Part shown: piece by piece, positions 1 to 11,207 of the stretch
How the letters are laid out: each line of letters starts with the position of its first letter
Numbering within the stretch: position 1 is the stretch's first letter
Origin: Acanthochromis polyacanthus
Taxonomy: Eukaryota; Chordata; Actinopteri; Pomacentridae
Reading direction: 5' to 3'
Length of the DNA stretch: 64,000 bases
Assembly: GCF_021347895.1 (NCBI RefSeq)
Contig: NC_067123.1
Span: 744,001 to 808,000, forward strand
Notes under the pieces: generated by a model
The model's database searches: none
The model's input: the letters and a program-made list of their open reading frames with translations, nothing else
Told to the model about the DNA's origin: nothing
Program-made: the position numbers and the translations under genes

Positions 1-416
1 TGTGCTGACCCCTGTCCTCGGTGCCTTCAGTTCCAACCACACAGCACAGAAGTTATTTGTTAATGATCACAGAGGATATACTGTGGATAACTGAATGACT
101 ATGGCCAAGTGTTTTTAACTAACCTTGTATTTTTGTTTTAAGTTTTCCCATTTTTTTCCCACCCTGCCTCCACCTTTCCCTCAAGGTTGTGGTCCTTGAT
201 GAACATTCTACACATGACAGGATTGAAATAGGAAAACAGACTTTGTTACAATAAATTCTTTGCATTTATTAATGAGTAAAGTCAACTATCTCTGAAGAGA
301 AGACTGTGACCTTACACTGTCCAAAAGCCTTATCTCAATGATCTGTGAATTATTTTACAACAGAGTGGGGAAAAAAAACACATGCACACAATGTATGACA
401 CGAGTTTAGTACTTAC

Positions 417-1071
417 TGGAAACCTTTTTGGGCTGCGTTACGACGCCCTGTAAACATGTCCTCGTTTTCAGCGCACCACTTAATGAGGCGATCTGTGTCC
501 TCATCTGTCCCTGAGAAAAATAACAGTCGTGTCCAACATTATAAGCATTAGTTGCATTGTTAGGTGGTATAAGAAATTGCTTCTATTTGGTCATCATAAC
601 AGTCCGCTCGAGTGGTAAAGCCACCCACATAATAATATTTAGGAGTTCTTTGCAGATCCTGTCCGGGAAATGTGCTCGGCGACTGACCATAATATAAACA
701 GCTTTTACGAGGACAACAGTTGAGGGAACTTCGTGAGATCAGGACAAGCAAACAGTCGCATAATTAATGTGGCAATTTCAAGCTGGCACTGCTCATGCAG
801 TTATTAGCCAGATTATGTGAATCGTTTCAATTGTAGCTGCAGGCTACTGGAGGTAGCTGCTACTTGTTCTGTATGCAAAGCGAGCTGCTGCAACTAGCTG
901 CTAGCATTCAGTAGCACGTTGTGAGACGTCTGACAAATTTAAAATGTTGGTCAGAAAATGCCTATTTCTCAAATCTGCGGGGTGATTAGGATGACTACTT
1001 AACCACATAAAAAAAAATAAAAACACTGGGTACTTACATTTATATCGCGCCGGCCCGGCCACAGATCCCAT
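417..1071 (-). CDS. Myb/SANT-like DNA-binding domain gene, first two coding exons (partial)
   Basis: Two minus-strand exons fit together. Exon 1 (1071 down to 1038) starts ATG GGA TCT, encodes about 11 residues and ends in a GTAAGT donor. Exon 2 (510 down to 417) has a TTTTTCTCAG acceptor and a GTAAGT donor. The join completes a Trp codon and gives W-T-D-E-D-T-D-R-L-I-K-W, then C-A-E-N-E-D-M-F-T-G-R-R-N-A-A-Q. This is the first helix of the trihelix/Myb-SANT-like domain found in fish Harbinger accessory proteins and in host genes derived from them. Family knowledge suggests a nuclear DNA-binding role. The reading frame and both junctions are seen directly; the remaining exons would lie left of the window. 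It could be a domesticated host gene or the accessory ORF of a transposon. The sequence to the right (1072-1350) would hold its promoter. Confidence 0.72.
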
Positions 1072-1594
1072 GGAGGCTTACATTTCGGTGGGTAGCTCGC
1101 AAAGCATTATGGGGTGGTTGAGTATGACTAGTGTGGTCACCGCACATACTTACCGATATAGTGAACATCCGGGTATTTCTCGCGTACTCAGTCTTTTCAT
1201 ACTATCTAATGTGAATGCACTACATACTTATTTTGACGTTACACTTAGTATGAGTAGTACGTTAGTATGCCATTTCGGGCGCTGGCCTCGGAAGCTGTCG
1301 GAAGCTCAGCGGGACTCTTCTTCGTCTTCTTCTTCGTCTTTTCCGCCAGGCAAAGTATGGCTCACTGCTGCTTCCCCTGGCTGACAAAAATGAAAAGGCC
1401 AACTACACGACACGCTCATGTTACCCTGCTGCGCAGGGAGATCAACTTTCGATTGTGTACAATCAGAAATTGCGACCACACGTGTGTGTGAGTGCGTAAC
1501 GGTATTTGTCAAACAGTGACAGACAGGCGTGCGCACGCTGCTTCATAGGTACGCAGCTTCTTGTTATGCGTGAAATACAATCTGCACGTTACAA

Positions 1595-1625
<31 letters not shown>

Positions 1626-2045
1626 GTAACATAATAATCATGCATGTACACACTCGTTGCTGCGAGTTGCTTTGAATCGATTCTGACGCCATAGACACAC
1701 ACACCCGTATTCACGCACGCACGCACACACACACGCACACACGCACACACATGTCACATTTCTCACTGTATATAGTTCACTGTATTGTTTTAGTAGAATA
1801 GTAAATAAATATTTTCACTTAAGACCAATCTACCGTCTTGTGCGTATCCTGTGTGTGAGAATTGAGGTCAATTTCACCAAGAATTCTAGACTTTCAGATA
1901 TGAGACTGATCAACTGTATTTCGACAGGAATCTCCTTGAGATTCTGCATAAATTATTAATTTCCCTGAATACGCAGGATGGTGCCCCTCCTATTTAACAA
2001 GTGCAAATAAAATCGCTTTATTAGTTATCCCTACAAACATATATT
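1072..2045. other. Non-coding spacer with short tandem repeats
   Basis: There is no gene-like exon here. Positions 1588-1625 hold a short (ACGC)n tract and 1706-1750 a mixed (AC)n/(ACGC)n tract. The stretch at 1080-1300 is rich in AGTATG-type motifs common in fish non-autonomous DNA elements, but I could not define its ends. The rest shows nothing recognisable. Confidence 0.5.
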
Positions 2046-2049
2046 TAAA

Positions 2050-3291
2050 AAAATCTTACCTCCAGTATGGTTTAAGAGTTTCATCCAGTTGTCGATGGCG
2101 ATTCTGAAAGACTGCTGGGCGTTGTAGCATGTGTTAAGGTACCACTCCAGTTGTTGTGGGTTGTCGTTTAAGAACTGTTTTAGCCAGTCCACTTTGGGTT
2201 CAGCCGTCTTGATGTTGCTGTCATAGTAACCCACATGAACTCCATCAACCGATGCAGAAACCACAAACTCTGGGAAGTCTGGGACTCCAGAAGTTCCAGT
2301 GGAGAATAATATCAAGGAGTGTTCCACTGGATGGAAAAGAAGACTTTCAGCTTTTGAATTTTACTGTATTTTTATTTTTGTATTTTAAAACCTATTAAAT
2401 CACAATGTACCAGAAAAAAACATGACTATTCTAAAGACCCATTCCTATTCTATTCTTCTGACCTAATACTAGTGGTGGGACACGATTAAAAAAACTTATC
2501 AAATTCATTGCAGGCTTTGTAAGTAATTAATTATGATTAATCGCATTTCAGAAATGCGTGATTAAATGCGTTTTAATGCATTATTTTTCTGAAATTAATT
2601 AATCAAAATTTACACATTAATGTTCCAGCCCTACTTTGTACTATGCTCATACTAAACTTAGGCCAAATTTAATTGCTATGTTATCATTTATTTGCAGTCT
2701 AATCTGCATTACAATTATCTGTCTTGTATTTTACTATATTTGTGTATTTCACTTTATATTTTCCATTTCATGTGAATCACTATATTGCTTGACTAGACTT
2801 GTCATGAACACAGCCTGAGGCTGTGGTCAGGGGAGGTGCTCTCTCCTCCTTCGGCTCTGTTGTCTCTCTCTCTCTTTCTCTTACTCTCAGGTGCGCGTGG
2901 CGCAGAAGGCTGCAGCAAGTGTTTGGAGTTAGTGATTGGGGGATTTTGTGCAGGTGGAAGCTGTTCAATCAAGCTGCTCCGCTCTGCTTTATAATCAGAC
3001 GCCACTTTATCTTGGATGTGGGACTGTGAACAATGAACGGTTAGTGCTCTGCTCAGTTCTAGTCATCACCTCTGTTTTAATGCCTTCAGTAATCCTGTTT
3101 TCTTTGTTTAGTTACGACTTCTGCCTGTTTCTGTTCCCGGATTCTTCACTTGGGGTTCTGCCACCCTTCCCTCCTGAAAACCACCTGGAGAGATCATTGG
3201 CTGGTGGCCAAAGCCTCGCCGACGGCCTGAGACGCCATCACCACCGAGGTGACAACAGCCTGTAGAGAGCCAGGTTTCCCCATAAGTCTAA
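2050..3291 (-). repeat. Segmental duplication block (copy 1), alpha-1 plus start of intron 1
   Basis: The alpha-1 exon and about 960 bp of the adjoining intron match 22530-23728 almost base for base. The match includes the segment around 2473-2635 starting GTGGGACACGATTAAAAA and the segment ending GACAACAGCCTGTAGAGAGCC. Differences are scattered substitutions and a few short indels. Homology stops at the TAA at 3289-3291, where a Harbinger-type element begins in this copy. A second, diverged copy of the 2636-2790 stretch lies at about 6520-6695 in the same intron. Confidence 0.85.
2060..2326 (-). CDS. MHC class I alpha-1 domain exon, gene 1 (partial gene)
   Basis: This minus-strand exon of 267 bp is bounded by a TTTTCCATCCAG acceptor and a GTAAGAT donor, with phase 1 on both sides. 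It encodes an intact alpha-1 domain: E-H-S-L-I-L at the N-terminus, then F-P-E-F-V, V-G-Y-Y-D-S-N and a helix around N-P-Q-Q-L-E-W-Y ending N-H-T-G-G. The alpha-1 domain forms half of the peptide-binding groove of a cell-surface class I molecule. It is almost identical to the exon at 22539-22805, so the loci are recent duplicates. The leader exon at 7227-7275 is its likely partner. No alpha-2, alpha-3 or TM exon is seen to the left, where a Myb/SANT gene starts, so gene 1 is probably truncated. The exact teleost class I lineage is not resolved from sequence alone. Confidence 0.88.
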
Positions 3292-4022
3292 GGCTACATT
3301 TAAACTGCAGGGCTTAATTCTTAATTCCGATTTTTTTTTTTTTTTTTTGTGAAATCCGATTTTTTTTTTCGAGTTCGTTCACATTTCCAATTAAATGCGA
3401 CTTGTATGCAACCTCCTGTGTGAACCTCACATGACCCAAAGTGTCCCACATGCGCAGAAGAGGACACAACAACGACACGCAGAGAGCGTGTTCCGTGTTT
3501 ACGGACGTAAACATGGACGCTAACAGTAGAATATGTCTGGCCATTTTAAAGTTGTTGTCCAGCCGGACCCAGCATATTATAACTTAATCATTTTAAGGAG
3601 AAGATCAAGAGGGAAGAGAGCCACAATTTTGGCCCTTGCGTTTTGTGGGGCAGTGGCAGCACCGTCTGTCCAGAGAACTGTGTGGATGTAGAGTCGCAGC
3701 CAGGAGTGGTGGGATAGTGATGTGAGAGGCTTCACAGATGCGGACTTCATTCAGAATTTTTGAATGACAAGGGCGACCTTTACGTACATATGTGAGCGCC
3801 TCTTTTTAACACTCACACGGCAAGACACACGTCTTCGGCAGCCCATATCGGTGAGCAAATGTGTTGGCGTTGGGCTGTATTGGCTGGCAACAGGTGCTTG
3901 TTACTGCAGGATAGTTTTGCTTGAACGCAGAATAGTGACGTTTGTCGTGTACCAATAACATGTAGGTCGGATAAATGTGACCTGGCCGTTCAGACTGAAG
4001 TCGCATGGCAAAAGATCAGATA

Positions 4023-5651
4023 CAGTGCCTTGTGAAAGTATTCGGTCCCCTTGAACTTTTCAACCTTTTGCCACATTTCAGGCTTCAAACATAAAGATAT
4101 AAAATTGTAATTTTTTGTCAAGAGTCAACAACAAGTGGGACACAATCGTGAAGTGGAACGAAATTTATTGGATATTTTATACTTTTTTAACAAATAAAAA
4201 ACTGAAAAGTGGGGCGTGCAATATTATTCGGCCCCCTTGCATTAATACTTTGTAGCGCCACCTTTTGCTGCAATTACAGCTGCAAGTCGCTTGGGGTATG
4301 TCTCTAGCAGTTTTGCACATCGAGAGACTGAAATTCTTGCCCATTCTTCCTTGCAAAACAGCTGGAGCTCAGTGAGGTTGGATGGAGAGCGTTTGTGAAC
4401 AGCAGTCTTCAGCTCTGCCCACAGATTCTCGATTGGATTCAGGTCTGGACTTTGACTTGGCCATTCTAACACCTGGATACGTTTATTTGTAAACCATTCC
4501 ATTGTAGATTTGGCTTTATGTTTTGGATCATTGTCCTGTTGGAAGATAAATCTCCGTCCCATTCTCAGGTCTTTTGCAGACTCCAACAGGTTTTCTTCCA
4601 GAATGGTCCTGTATTTGGCTCCATTCATCTTCCCATCAATTTTAACCATCTTCCCTGTCCCTGCTGAAGAAAAGCAGGCCCAAACCATGAGGCTGCCACC
4701 ACCATGTTTGACAGTGGAGATGGTGTGTTCAGGGTGATGAGCTGTGTTGCTTTTACGCCAAACATATGGTTTTGCATTGTGGCCAAAAAGTTGGATTTTG
4801 GTTTCATCTGACCAGAGCACCTTCTTCCACATGTTTGGTGTGTCTCCCAGGTGGCTTGTGGCAAACTTCAAACGAGACTTTTTATGGATATCTTTGAGAA
4901 ATGGCTTTCTTCTTGCCACTCTTCCATAAAGGCCAGATTTGTGCAGTGTACGACTGATTGTTGTCCTATGGACAGACTCTCCCACCTCAGCTGTAGATCT
5001 CTGCAGTTCATCCAGAGTGATCATGGGCCTCTTGGCTGCATCTCTGATCAGTCTTCTCCTTGTTCCAGGTGAAAGTTTAGAGGGACGGCCGGGTCTTGGT
5101 AGATTTCTGTGGTCTGATACTCCTTCCATTTCAATATGATTGCTTGCACAGTGCTCCTTGAGATGTTTAAAGCTTGGGAAATCTTTTTGTATCCAAATCC
5201 AGCTTTAAACTTCTCCACAACAGTATCTTGGACCTGCCTGGTGTGTTCCTTGGTCTTCATGATGCTCTCTGCACTTTAAACAGAACCCTGAGACTATCAC
5301 AGAGCAGGTGCATTTATACGGAGACTTGATTACACACAGGTGGATTCTGTTTATCATCATCAGTCATTTAGGACAACATTGGATCATTCAGAGATCCTCA
5401 CTGAACTTCTGGAGTGAGTTTGCTGCACTGAAAGTAAAGGGGCCGAATAATATTGCACGCCCCACTTTTTAATTTTTTATTTGTTAAAAAAGTATAAAAT
5501 ATCCAATAAATTTCATTCCACTTCACGATTGTGTCCCACTTGTTGTTGATTCTTGACAAAAAATTACAATTTTATATCTTTATGCTTGAAGCCTGAAATG
5601 TGGCAAAAGGTTGAAAAGTTCAAGGGGGCCGAATACTTTCACAAGGCACTG
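4023..5651 (-). mobile_element. Tc1/mariner-type transposon, near full length
   Basis: The element is 1629 bp with terminal inverted repeats of about 212 bp (4023-4234 and 5440-5651) that differ at only about five positions. It is flanked by TA on both sides (4021-4022 and 5652-5653). The outer motif CAGTGCCTTGTGAAAGTATT and an inner copy of the ATTCGGCCCC motif give the IR/DR arrangement known from Sleeping Beauty-like elements. It carries one transposase gene on the minus strand. The long, similar inverted repeats suggest a fairly recent insertion into the older Harbinger remnant around it. Confidence 0.92.
4242..5260 (-). pseudogene. Tc1 transposase with one frameshift
   Basis: Translation starts at M-K-T-K-E-H-T-R (5260) with the paired helix-turn-helix region. 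It shifts frame between W-K-E-Y-Q-T-T and R-N-L-P-R-P-G-R near 5100, then stays open to A-T-K-Y and a stop at 4242. All catalytic positions of the DD34E class are visible: [14 protein letters not shown] and N-P-I-E-N-L-W, with 34 residues between the second D and the E. The joined length (about 339 residues) is normal for the family. The single-base frame change is the only obvious break, so this copy probably cannot make active enzyme. Confidence 0.9.
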
Positions 5652-5856
5652 TACCTATCGGAATTAGGACCACATATCCAAGTTTGCACCGCCTGTCCTC
5701 GGCACCCTCTGTGCTTGGACCCTAGGCCTGGGTCGCATTTGAAAAAAATCGGATCTGTGTCTTTCAGACTGTCATGAAAAGATCCGATACAGGTCGCATA
5801 GGGGCAAAAAAAAAAATCGGATTTGGCTCACTTTAGCCTGCAGTGTGAACGTAGCC

Positions 5857-7226
5857 TTAGAGACAAGGGACGTAGCTCCCATTTCAGGGTGAATTTGTTT
5901 ACTACAAAGTCTTATATCACTGTCCACAAAAACTCAGATGCTTTAAGCAATCACAGACAAACAGAGAGGAAAGTTTCAGGCTGGCTGCTGTTGCTTCAGG
6001 AAAATGGGCCCATCCACACAGTACAGATTGTAGAAACAGCCAAATGTGATTTTAAACTGTTGCTCCATGAACCTTATTCACAGACCTGCACTGTCTGATT
6101 TTTGTTTCCTAAACAGAAATCTTGCATCGTTGACATTTTCAGAGTGATAATGAAGTCGTGCATGCTTTTGAGTATCTGAAGGCCCAAGATGTGACCTTCC
6201 TCTGCAAAGGGATAGTTCTGCTTTAATATCAGTGAGCCAAGTGTATTTAAGGTAAAGGAGACTATGTTGTGAAATAATATCAGAACAACCTTTCTTCTGT
6301 GTGTTTCTGGTGAGGGAGAGAACTTTTTGAAGTATTGTGCTTGTAGACTTTGACTTTTCAGCTCTGACTCTCACCAAACTGTAACCTGCACATGACACAC
6401 CCAGGCGTCAACTAACCGTGACATCACCTGTTGGTTTCATTGCCGAGAAAATGAAGCCCGGATTTTGCTACTTCCTGGTCGCTGTTTTGGATTTTTTGGA
6501 GCCAGTGACACACAAACTGTTTTGTATTATACTCATTCTATAATTAGGCCAAACTTAATTGCTATGCTATGTTATCATTTATTTGCAATCCATTCTGTAT
6601 TACTATTATCTATCTTATATCTCACTATATTATTATTATTATTGGAATGTTTCACTTTACTTTTTCCATTTCACGTGATTCACTATATTGTGTGACTGGA
6701 CCAAATGATCTTAGAGTTTCTGTTTTAAAATTACAAGATGTTTTAACGATATCATAACAGCACATCTGAGTATTTTACTTCCCTATTTGTGTGTGCTTAT
6801 TTCTGTAGTTGTGCTGCTGCAACACGGGAATTTTCTTTCTCGTGATCAGTTAAGGCTTATTTTACATAATTTATATGATAATACTGAAAGCTTCTTTATT
6901 GGGAGACATTACTGTCTTCTTTAGTAAAAGGCTGACAGCAGAAGTCTAACAGATCCTTATCTCCACCACATTTTATCTTGTCCATTACTCTCAGCCATGA
7001 CAGCTGCAGCATGTCGTCTTTAACGCACCGATTTAACCACAATATTAAAAAAACATAGATAATAATCATAAGTCAGAACTGCACAGATACATATCAGGCT
7101 GAATCTGTGCTATTAAGACATTTGTAAGACTTTGAAACTAAAAGAATCAGGTGCTGTGCAGAAAATAATAACAGAACAAACAGCACCAGGAAGAAGTAAC
7201 AGTTAACAGTTACTCTGAGATCTTAC
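5857..7226. other. Rest of intron 1 of MHC class I gene 1
   Basis: There is no coding exon. From about 6700 to 7226 the sequence aligns with 26900-27440 of gene 2, with shared stretches such as CATCTGAGTATTTTACTTC and ACTGAAAGCTTCTT, so it is the homologous intron. Positions 6520-6695 repeat, in diverged form, the intron stretch at 2636-2790. Positions 5880-6500 show nothing I recognise. Confidence 0.6.
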
Positions 7227-7275
7227 CTGAACATGCGACGTGACGGAAGAAGACTAAAGCCAATAATTTTTTCAT
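7227..7275 (-). CDS. MHC class I leader (signal peptide) exon, gene 1
   Basis: ATG at 7275-7273 is followed by M-K-K-L-L-A-L-V-F-F-R-H-V-A-C-S and a CAG/GTAAGATC donor in phase 1. This is a short hydrophobic leader. The matching exon of gene 2 at 27440-27482 has the same splice context and shares M-K-x-L-L-A-L. The phase fits the alpha-1 exon at 2326, about 4.9 kb downstream, through an intron expanded by transposons. The peptide would direct the chain into the ER. Arg-His inside the hydrophobic stretch makes this leader weaker than usual. Confidence 0.7.
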
Positions 7276-7752
7276 CTTCTTTTTGGAAGTCCTGGAGCTG
7301 AAGAGCTTAAGCCAGATAATCAGAAATAGTTAGAGAAAGTGGAGTGTATCCTTCCCTGAAGGTACAGTATTTACACGGAGCCTTCTTATCAGGAATGTAA
7401 CTAGACCAGTCTGGTTTAATCACACAGGCAGGGCCATGCAGAGACCTTTGGAGGGCCAGGTGCTCAAAGTTAAAATAGGGGCCATGGAGCACAAATTTAA
7501 AATGCCATACAACAACATACCTTACAATAGAAGTGGCTGAATTGTAGCAACCTTTTTTCATGAAGATTACATGGAAGCAGTGATGTGATGGTTCAGTCTC
7601 TGGACGATTCATCAGACTGTTGGTGGTTCAAACCCCAGTGTGGCCAGAATCAGGTCCTTCAGTGATGCTGACAAATTGTCATTATAAGTATTTTGAAGTT
7701 GAATTTAGATCACCATCAGACACTGGACTGTTTAACTGTGGCTACTGTATAG
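7276..7752. other. 5' flank of MHC class I gene 1
   Basis: This is the likely 5' UTR and promoter side of gene 1. The first bases after the ATG match the equivalent flank of gene 2 (CTTTTTGGAAGTCC on the plus strand in both). No convincing SXY module, TATA box or interferon element was identified by eye. Positions 7575-7650 contain GGTTCAAACCCC, which resembles a tRNA B box and may be a decayed SINE. Confidence 0.4.
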
Positions 7753-10700
7753 TAGTGATGGGACAAATGAACTGAGGCTTCGAGGCGTGTCTCGAGCAAA
7801 AGTGGGCGTGTCAGATGAAGCCTTGCTTCGAGGCTTGTGTCGTGTCCGAGGAAATCACGTGACCGATGACAAACGAGGCCTCGGTTTGCTCAGGTTACGT
7901 CATTGGTTCATTCAACGTATCGCTTCCTCATATAAGCGTTTCAAATCTGGCGGGACACTGTGGGTTGTGTCGGCGTTTGTAGTGAGTTGTCAGGTGGTTT
8001 GTGAGAGAGTGAGTTAGCGGTTAGAGAGTCAGTCAGAGTAAAAAATAGAGATAGTAGATAATAGTTTGAGAAGTAGAGAGGTAGTGGTTTAGGAGTAGAA
8101 GCAGTGTAGATTATTTTCCCAATTCTAGGGTTTTGACGTGAGCTATTACACATATATATACTTTTCTTTTGCACCTGTTTGTGAGTTGGGTGAAATCATG
8201 GGTGTTTGTGTGTGCATGTGTGTCACTTATTAAGTTTGTCAATGATTTCACTCCTCTGTTTGGTGTGTGCACCTTCTTCTGCAGTCACAAACTTCTCTAC
8301 AGCACCTTCCATGTCAAGAACTCACTGGGAAAACATAGTTTTACAGCAGGGCCTTGTGTCAGGTGATGATAAAGTCACTCACTTAAAAGTGAATTCACAT
8401 TCCCCCCAGTTTCATTTTTGTTTGTTGTGCTGCAAATCCCCCATTTCACAGATGGAACCAGCTAGAAAGAGGAAGTCCTCACCTGTGTGGGAGTATTTTG
8501 AGCAAACTGCTCATAATAAGGTTTGTTTGTGTGGAACCTCCCACTGGGAAGTTCTTGGAATCTAGTGATTATTGTATACTTGCCATAGAGTGAACTATCA
8601 GTCACAATATGTATGATTTTATTAAAGGTGAGGTGCTTGGTGTGTGATAGACAGCTCACATACAGCAATAATACTTCCTCAATGATCCGCCATTATCGAG
8701 CCATGCATGAGCATGCCCAGGCTGCCAACAGGCCAGAGACAAGCCAAAGTAACAGGAACTATTTATTGCATATTTACTAAATCTGGTGTTTGACTCCAAC
8801 TATAAGGCAGCATTAAATGTTACAGATTCCAGAAAAGCGCTGGTGGATGAGGCTCTGGTCGGCATGGTCATTAAGGACTCTCAGCCTTTCTCAATTGTGG
8901 AGGATGCGGGATTCAGGGAGCTTGTTCATGCACTGGATCCCAACTATGTGCTCCCAAGCAGAAAGGTGTGTGAACAGAGCCAAATGTAATTTTTATTTAA
9001 GTAAGTAGAATAACAACTCTGATTTTCACCTTCAGGCTCTGAAGTCAATGGTGGAGGATAGATACCGGGAGGCCAAGGAGAAGGCCAAGGAGCAGGTCAG
9101 GAAGGCTGCAGCTGTCAGCCTCACGTCGGATATGTGGACATCCATTAACATGGATGCGTATCTGGCGGTGACCTGTCACTACATTAGTGATGAGGACCAG
9201 CTCTGCACTTCCTTACTGGGAGTGCAACATTTCCCGAAGGCCCATACAGCTGAGAACCTGGCTGCAGGGCATGCACAGCTGATGGAGGAGTGGGGCATAA
9301 CGGATAAAGTGAAATGCCTGGTCACCGACGGAGCAGCTAACATGAATGCGTGTGTCAGACAGCTAAACATCAGACACACCGTGTGCATTGCACACACAAT
9401 TAATTTACTTGTGCGCAAGTCATTTGATGATGTGCCTGGGCTAAATGACTTGCGCCATAAATGCAGAAGGTTGGTGACCCTCTTTCGATCCAGTACATCA
9501 GCTAAAGAAAGGCTTGTTCAGGTGCAGGAAGAAATGGGGAGGCAGCCTTACAGAATGATAATTGAAGTTGAGACAAGGTGGAACAGCACTTTCCATATGT
9601 TGGAAAGGTTGTATGAGCTCAGAGAGCCAGTGGGAGCAGCCTTAGCCTCCCTAAAAACTGACGTTGCACCTCCAACAGCTTCAGAATACGAAGCAATAAA
9701 GGATGTGCTGAATGTTCTCGAGCCATTCCATCAGGCAACAGTTGAAGTCTCTAGCGAGAGGAGGGTGTCTGGATCAAAAGTGATCCCTCTCATGAAAATG
9801 CTGCATCATACAGTTTCCTGCAGACTCCCAACCCTGACCACTGCAAGGCAGCTGGGGGACAACCTCATCCGGCGCCTTAAGGAACACATCCACAACTTGG
9901 AATCAGTCAGTGCTCTCACACTGCCAACCTTATTGGATCCGAGATTTAAAAAACTTGGATTTCTAACTCCTGGCAAAACACAAGAGGCAATAAATAGACT
10001 GAAAAATGAGTGTGTCAATATGATCAGGAGAGAGTCTCCCCCTCCCACCTGCAAGCCGTCCCGTGGATCCGCCAGCCAATCATGGTGAGTCACCTGATCA
10101 TTGTATTCTCTATTATGATGTTGGTGTTGTGATTTTGAATGTCTTAACCAACCTTCTCACCCTATGTGCGACTGTTATTAGGTGAGCTTTGGCAGCTCCT
10201 GGACACATCAGTCACCACCAGCAGGAGCAGCTCCAGCGCCACTGCCGATGCAAATATTCTGAGGAATGAGGATCCACTCGTATACTGGAAAACCTGCAAG
10301 ACGCAGTATCCGCATCTATATCGACTAGCAACAGCATGGCTGTCAACACCAGCATCCTCTGTGCCTTGTGAGAGGGTGTTCTCAAAAGCAGGAGAAATTT
10401 TATGTAAACGAAGAAATCGACTGAACCCATCCACACTTGAGAAACTTTTATTTTTAAATAAAAATGAATGAAAATGCAAACTCTTGTATTGCTTTTATTG
10501 CAGGTTTGATTAAGAACAAAGCCATGAGTCTTCATGGGTGTTCACATGCATGCACACGTACATATACTATAGATGCATCCGATATTAATTGTTACTGCAT
10601 AGATCTTCATACCAAATTTCGGCTCAGGTCATATTTTCATTTGAACACCAGATGGCAGTATTCACTGTTTCAGTGAGGCTTCGAGTAGTGAACCTTTTAA

Positions 10701-10757
10701 TGAAGCAATGGGCTGGAAAGCCTCAGTGATTCATGGGGCTTCATTTGACCATCACTA
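7753..10757 (+). mobile_element. hAT transposon, about 3.0 kb, with exact 8-bp TSD
   Basis: The ends TAGTGATGGGACAAATGAA (left) and, on the complement, TAGTGATGGTCAAATGAAG (right) form the inverted repeat. The 8-bp duplication CTGTATAG is exact on both sides (7745-7752 and 10758-10765). The subterminal regions are rich in GAGGCTTCGAG-like motifs, as is usual for hAT transposase binding. The element carries a multi-exon transposase on the plus strand. It sits just upstream of MHC class I gene 1. A short relative with the same TAGTGATG ends is at 38259-38929. Confidence 0.93.
8452..10471 (+). CDS. hAT transposase (ZBED-like), multi-exon
   Basis: Exons read as follows. Exon 1 is 8452-8520 (M-E-P-A-R-K-R-K, donor after H-N-K). 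Exon 2 starts at 8628 with V-R-C-L-V-C and continues through M-I-R-H-Y-R-A-M-H-E-H, completing a BED zinc finger with CxxC and H residues. Exon 3 ends at 8965 (L-P-S-R-K). Exon 4 is 9036 to about 10084 and holds the RNase H-like core: T-S-D-M-W-T-S, C-L-V-T-D-G-A-A-N-M and T-R-W-N-S-T. The last exon, about 10183-10471, is the hAT dimerisation domain (L-A-T-A-W-L-S-T-P-A-S-S, then E-R-V-F-S-K-A-G). Most of the frame is open. The splice phase from exon 4 to the last exon does not obviously match, so a small lesion or an alternative donor is possible. Confidence 0.85.
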
Positions 10758-10765
10758 CTGTATAG

Positions 10766-11207
10766 CCAGGGATTTGCTCCATTCTGCAGGAGCGAGACGA
10801 AACTGACTGCGGCAGCAGAGTTTACTATCTGGCAGAGAGTGGAGGGAGAGACCGGTCTTTATTGCTGGTGGTGTGATCAGTGGAATGACGAACAGCTGCT
10901 CGGGTGCTGGGGAGGGAGCTGATTGCCAAGCGGACGCAGCCGTGAAGCTGGGCTCCGCTTGTCAGCTGCCAGAGAGAGAGAGAGGAGGAGAGAGAGGGAA
11001 AGAGAGATAGGGAAGGGAAAGAGGGAGAGAGATAGGGAAAAGGGAGTGGGATGTCAGGATGGGGCAGAGGAGGTGGAGGGGGAGGCCCTGACAGAAACTT
11101 TGTAGGAATGATCTTTGGCATGTCAAACTGACAGCTGGTGAGGGTTTCTTTTAGCCAAAATTTCAATATTTTCATAATTTTGCACTGAATGGAAAACATC
11201 AATGAAT
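10766..11207. repeat. GA-rich low-complexity sequence upstream of gene 1
   Basis: Positions 10971-11070 are purine-rich GAGAG/GGGA repeats. The rest is unremarkable and has no supported gene. Apparent long frames on the minus strand are proline/serine runs read from this tract. Confidence 0.6.

Larger units (their letters stand above)
3292..5856. mobile_element. PIF/Harbinger-type DNA transposon remnant interrupted by a Tc1
   Basis: The ends are inverted: GGCTACATTTAAACTGCAGG on the left and, read on the other strand, GGCTACGTTCACACTGCAGG on the right. Both continue into AATCCGATTTTTTTT. The flanks are TAA on the left and TTA on the right, compatible with the TWA target of PIF/Harbinger elements but not an exact duplication. 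Inside (about 3600-3960, plus strand), a broken frame keeps an ALP1/HARBI-like transposase segment: F-T-D-A-D-F-I-Q-N-F, then [10 protein letters not shown] and L-Y-W-L-A-T-G-A. Stops and frame shifts show it is dead. A Tc1 element (4023-5651) is inserted in it. Confidence 0.65.

Noticed and set aside
1588..1625. Short regularly spaced repeat that could be taken for an array
   Set aside because: It is an (ACGC)n microsatellite without spacers; no CRISPR-like structure exists in the window.
1..2059. Search for alpha-2 to TM exons of class I gene 1
   Set aside because: No C-E-F-D-D, V-T-C or TM motif in any minus-strand frame; the Myb/SANT exons occupy this stretch instead.
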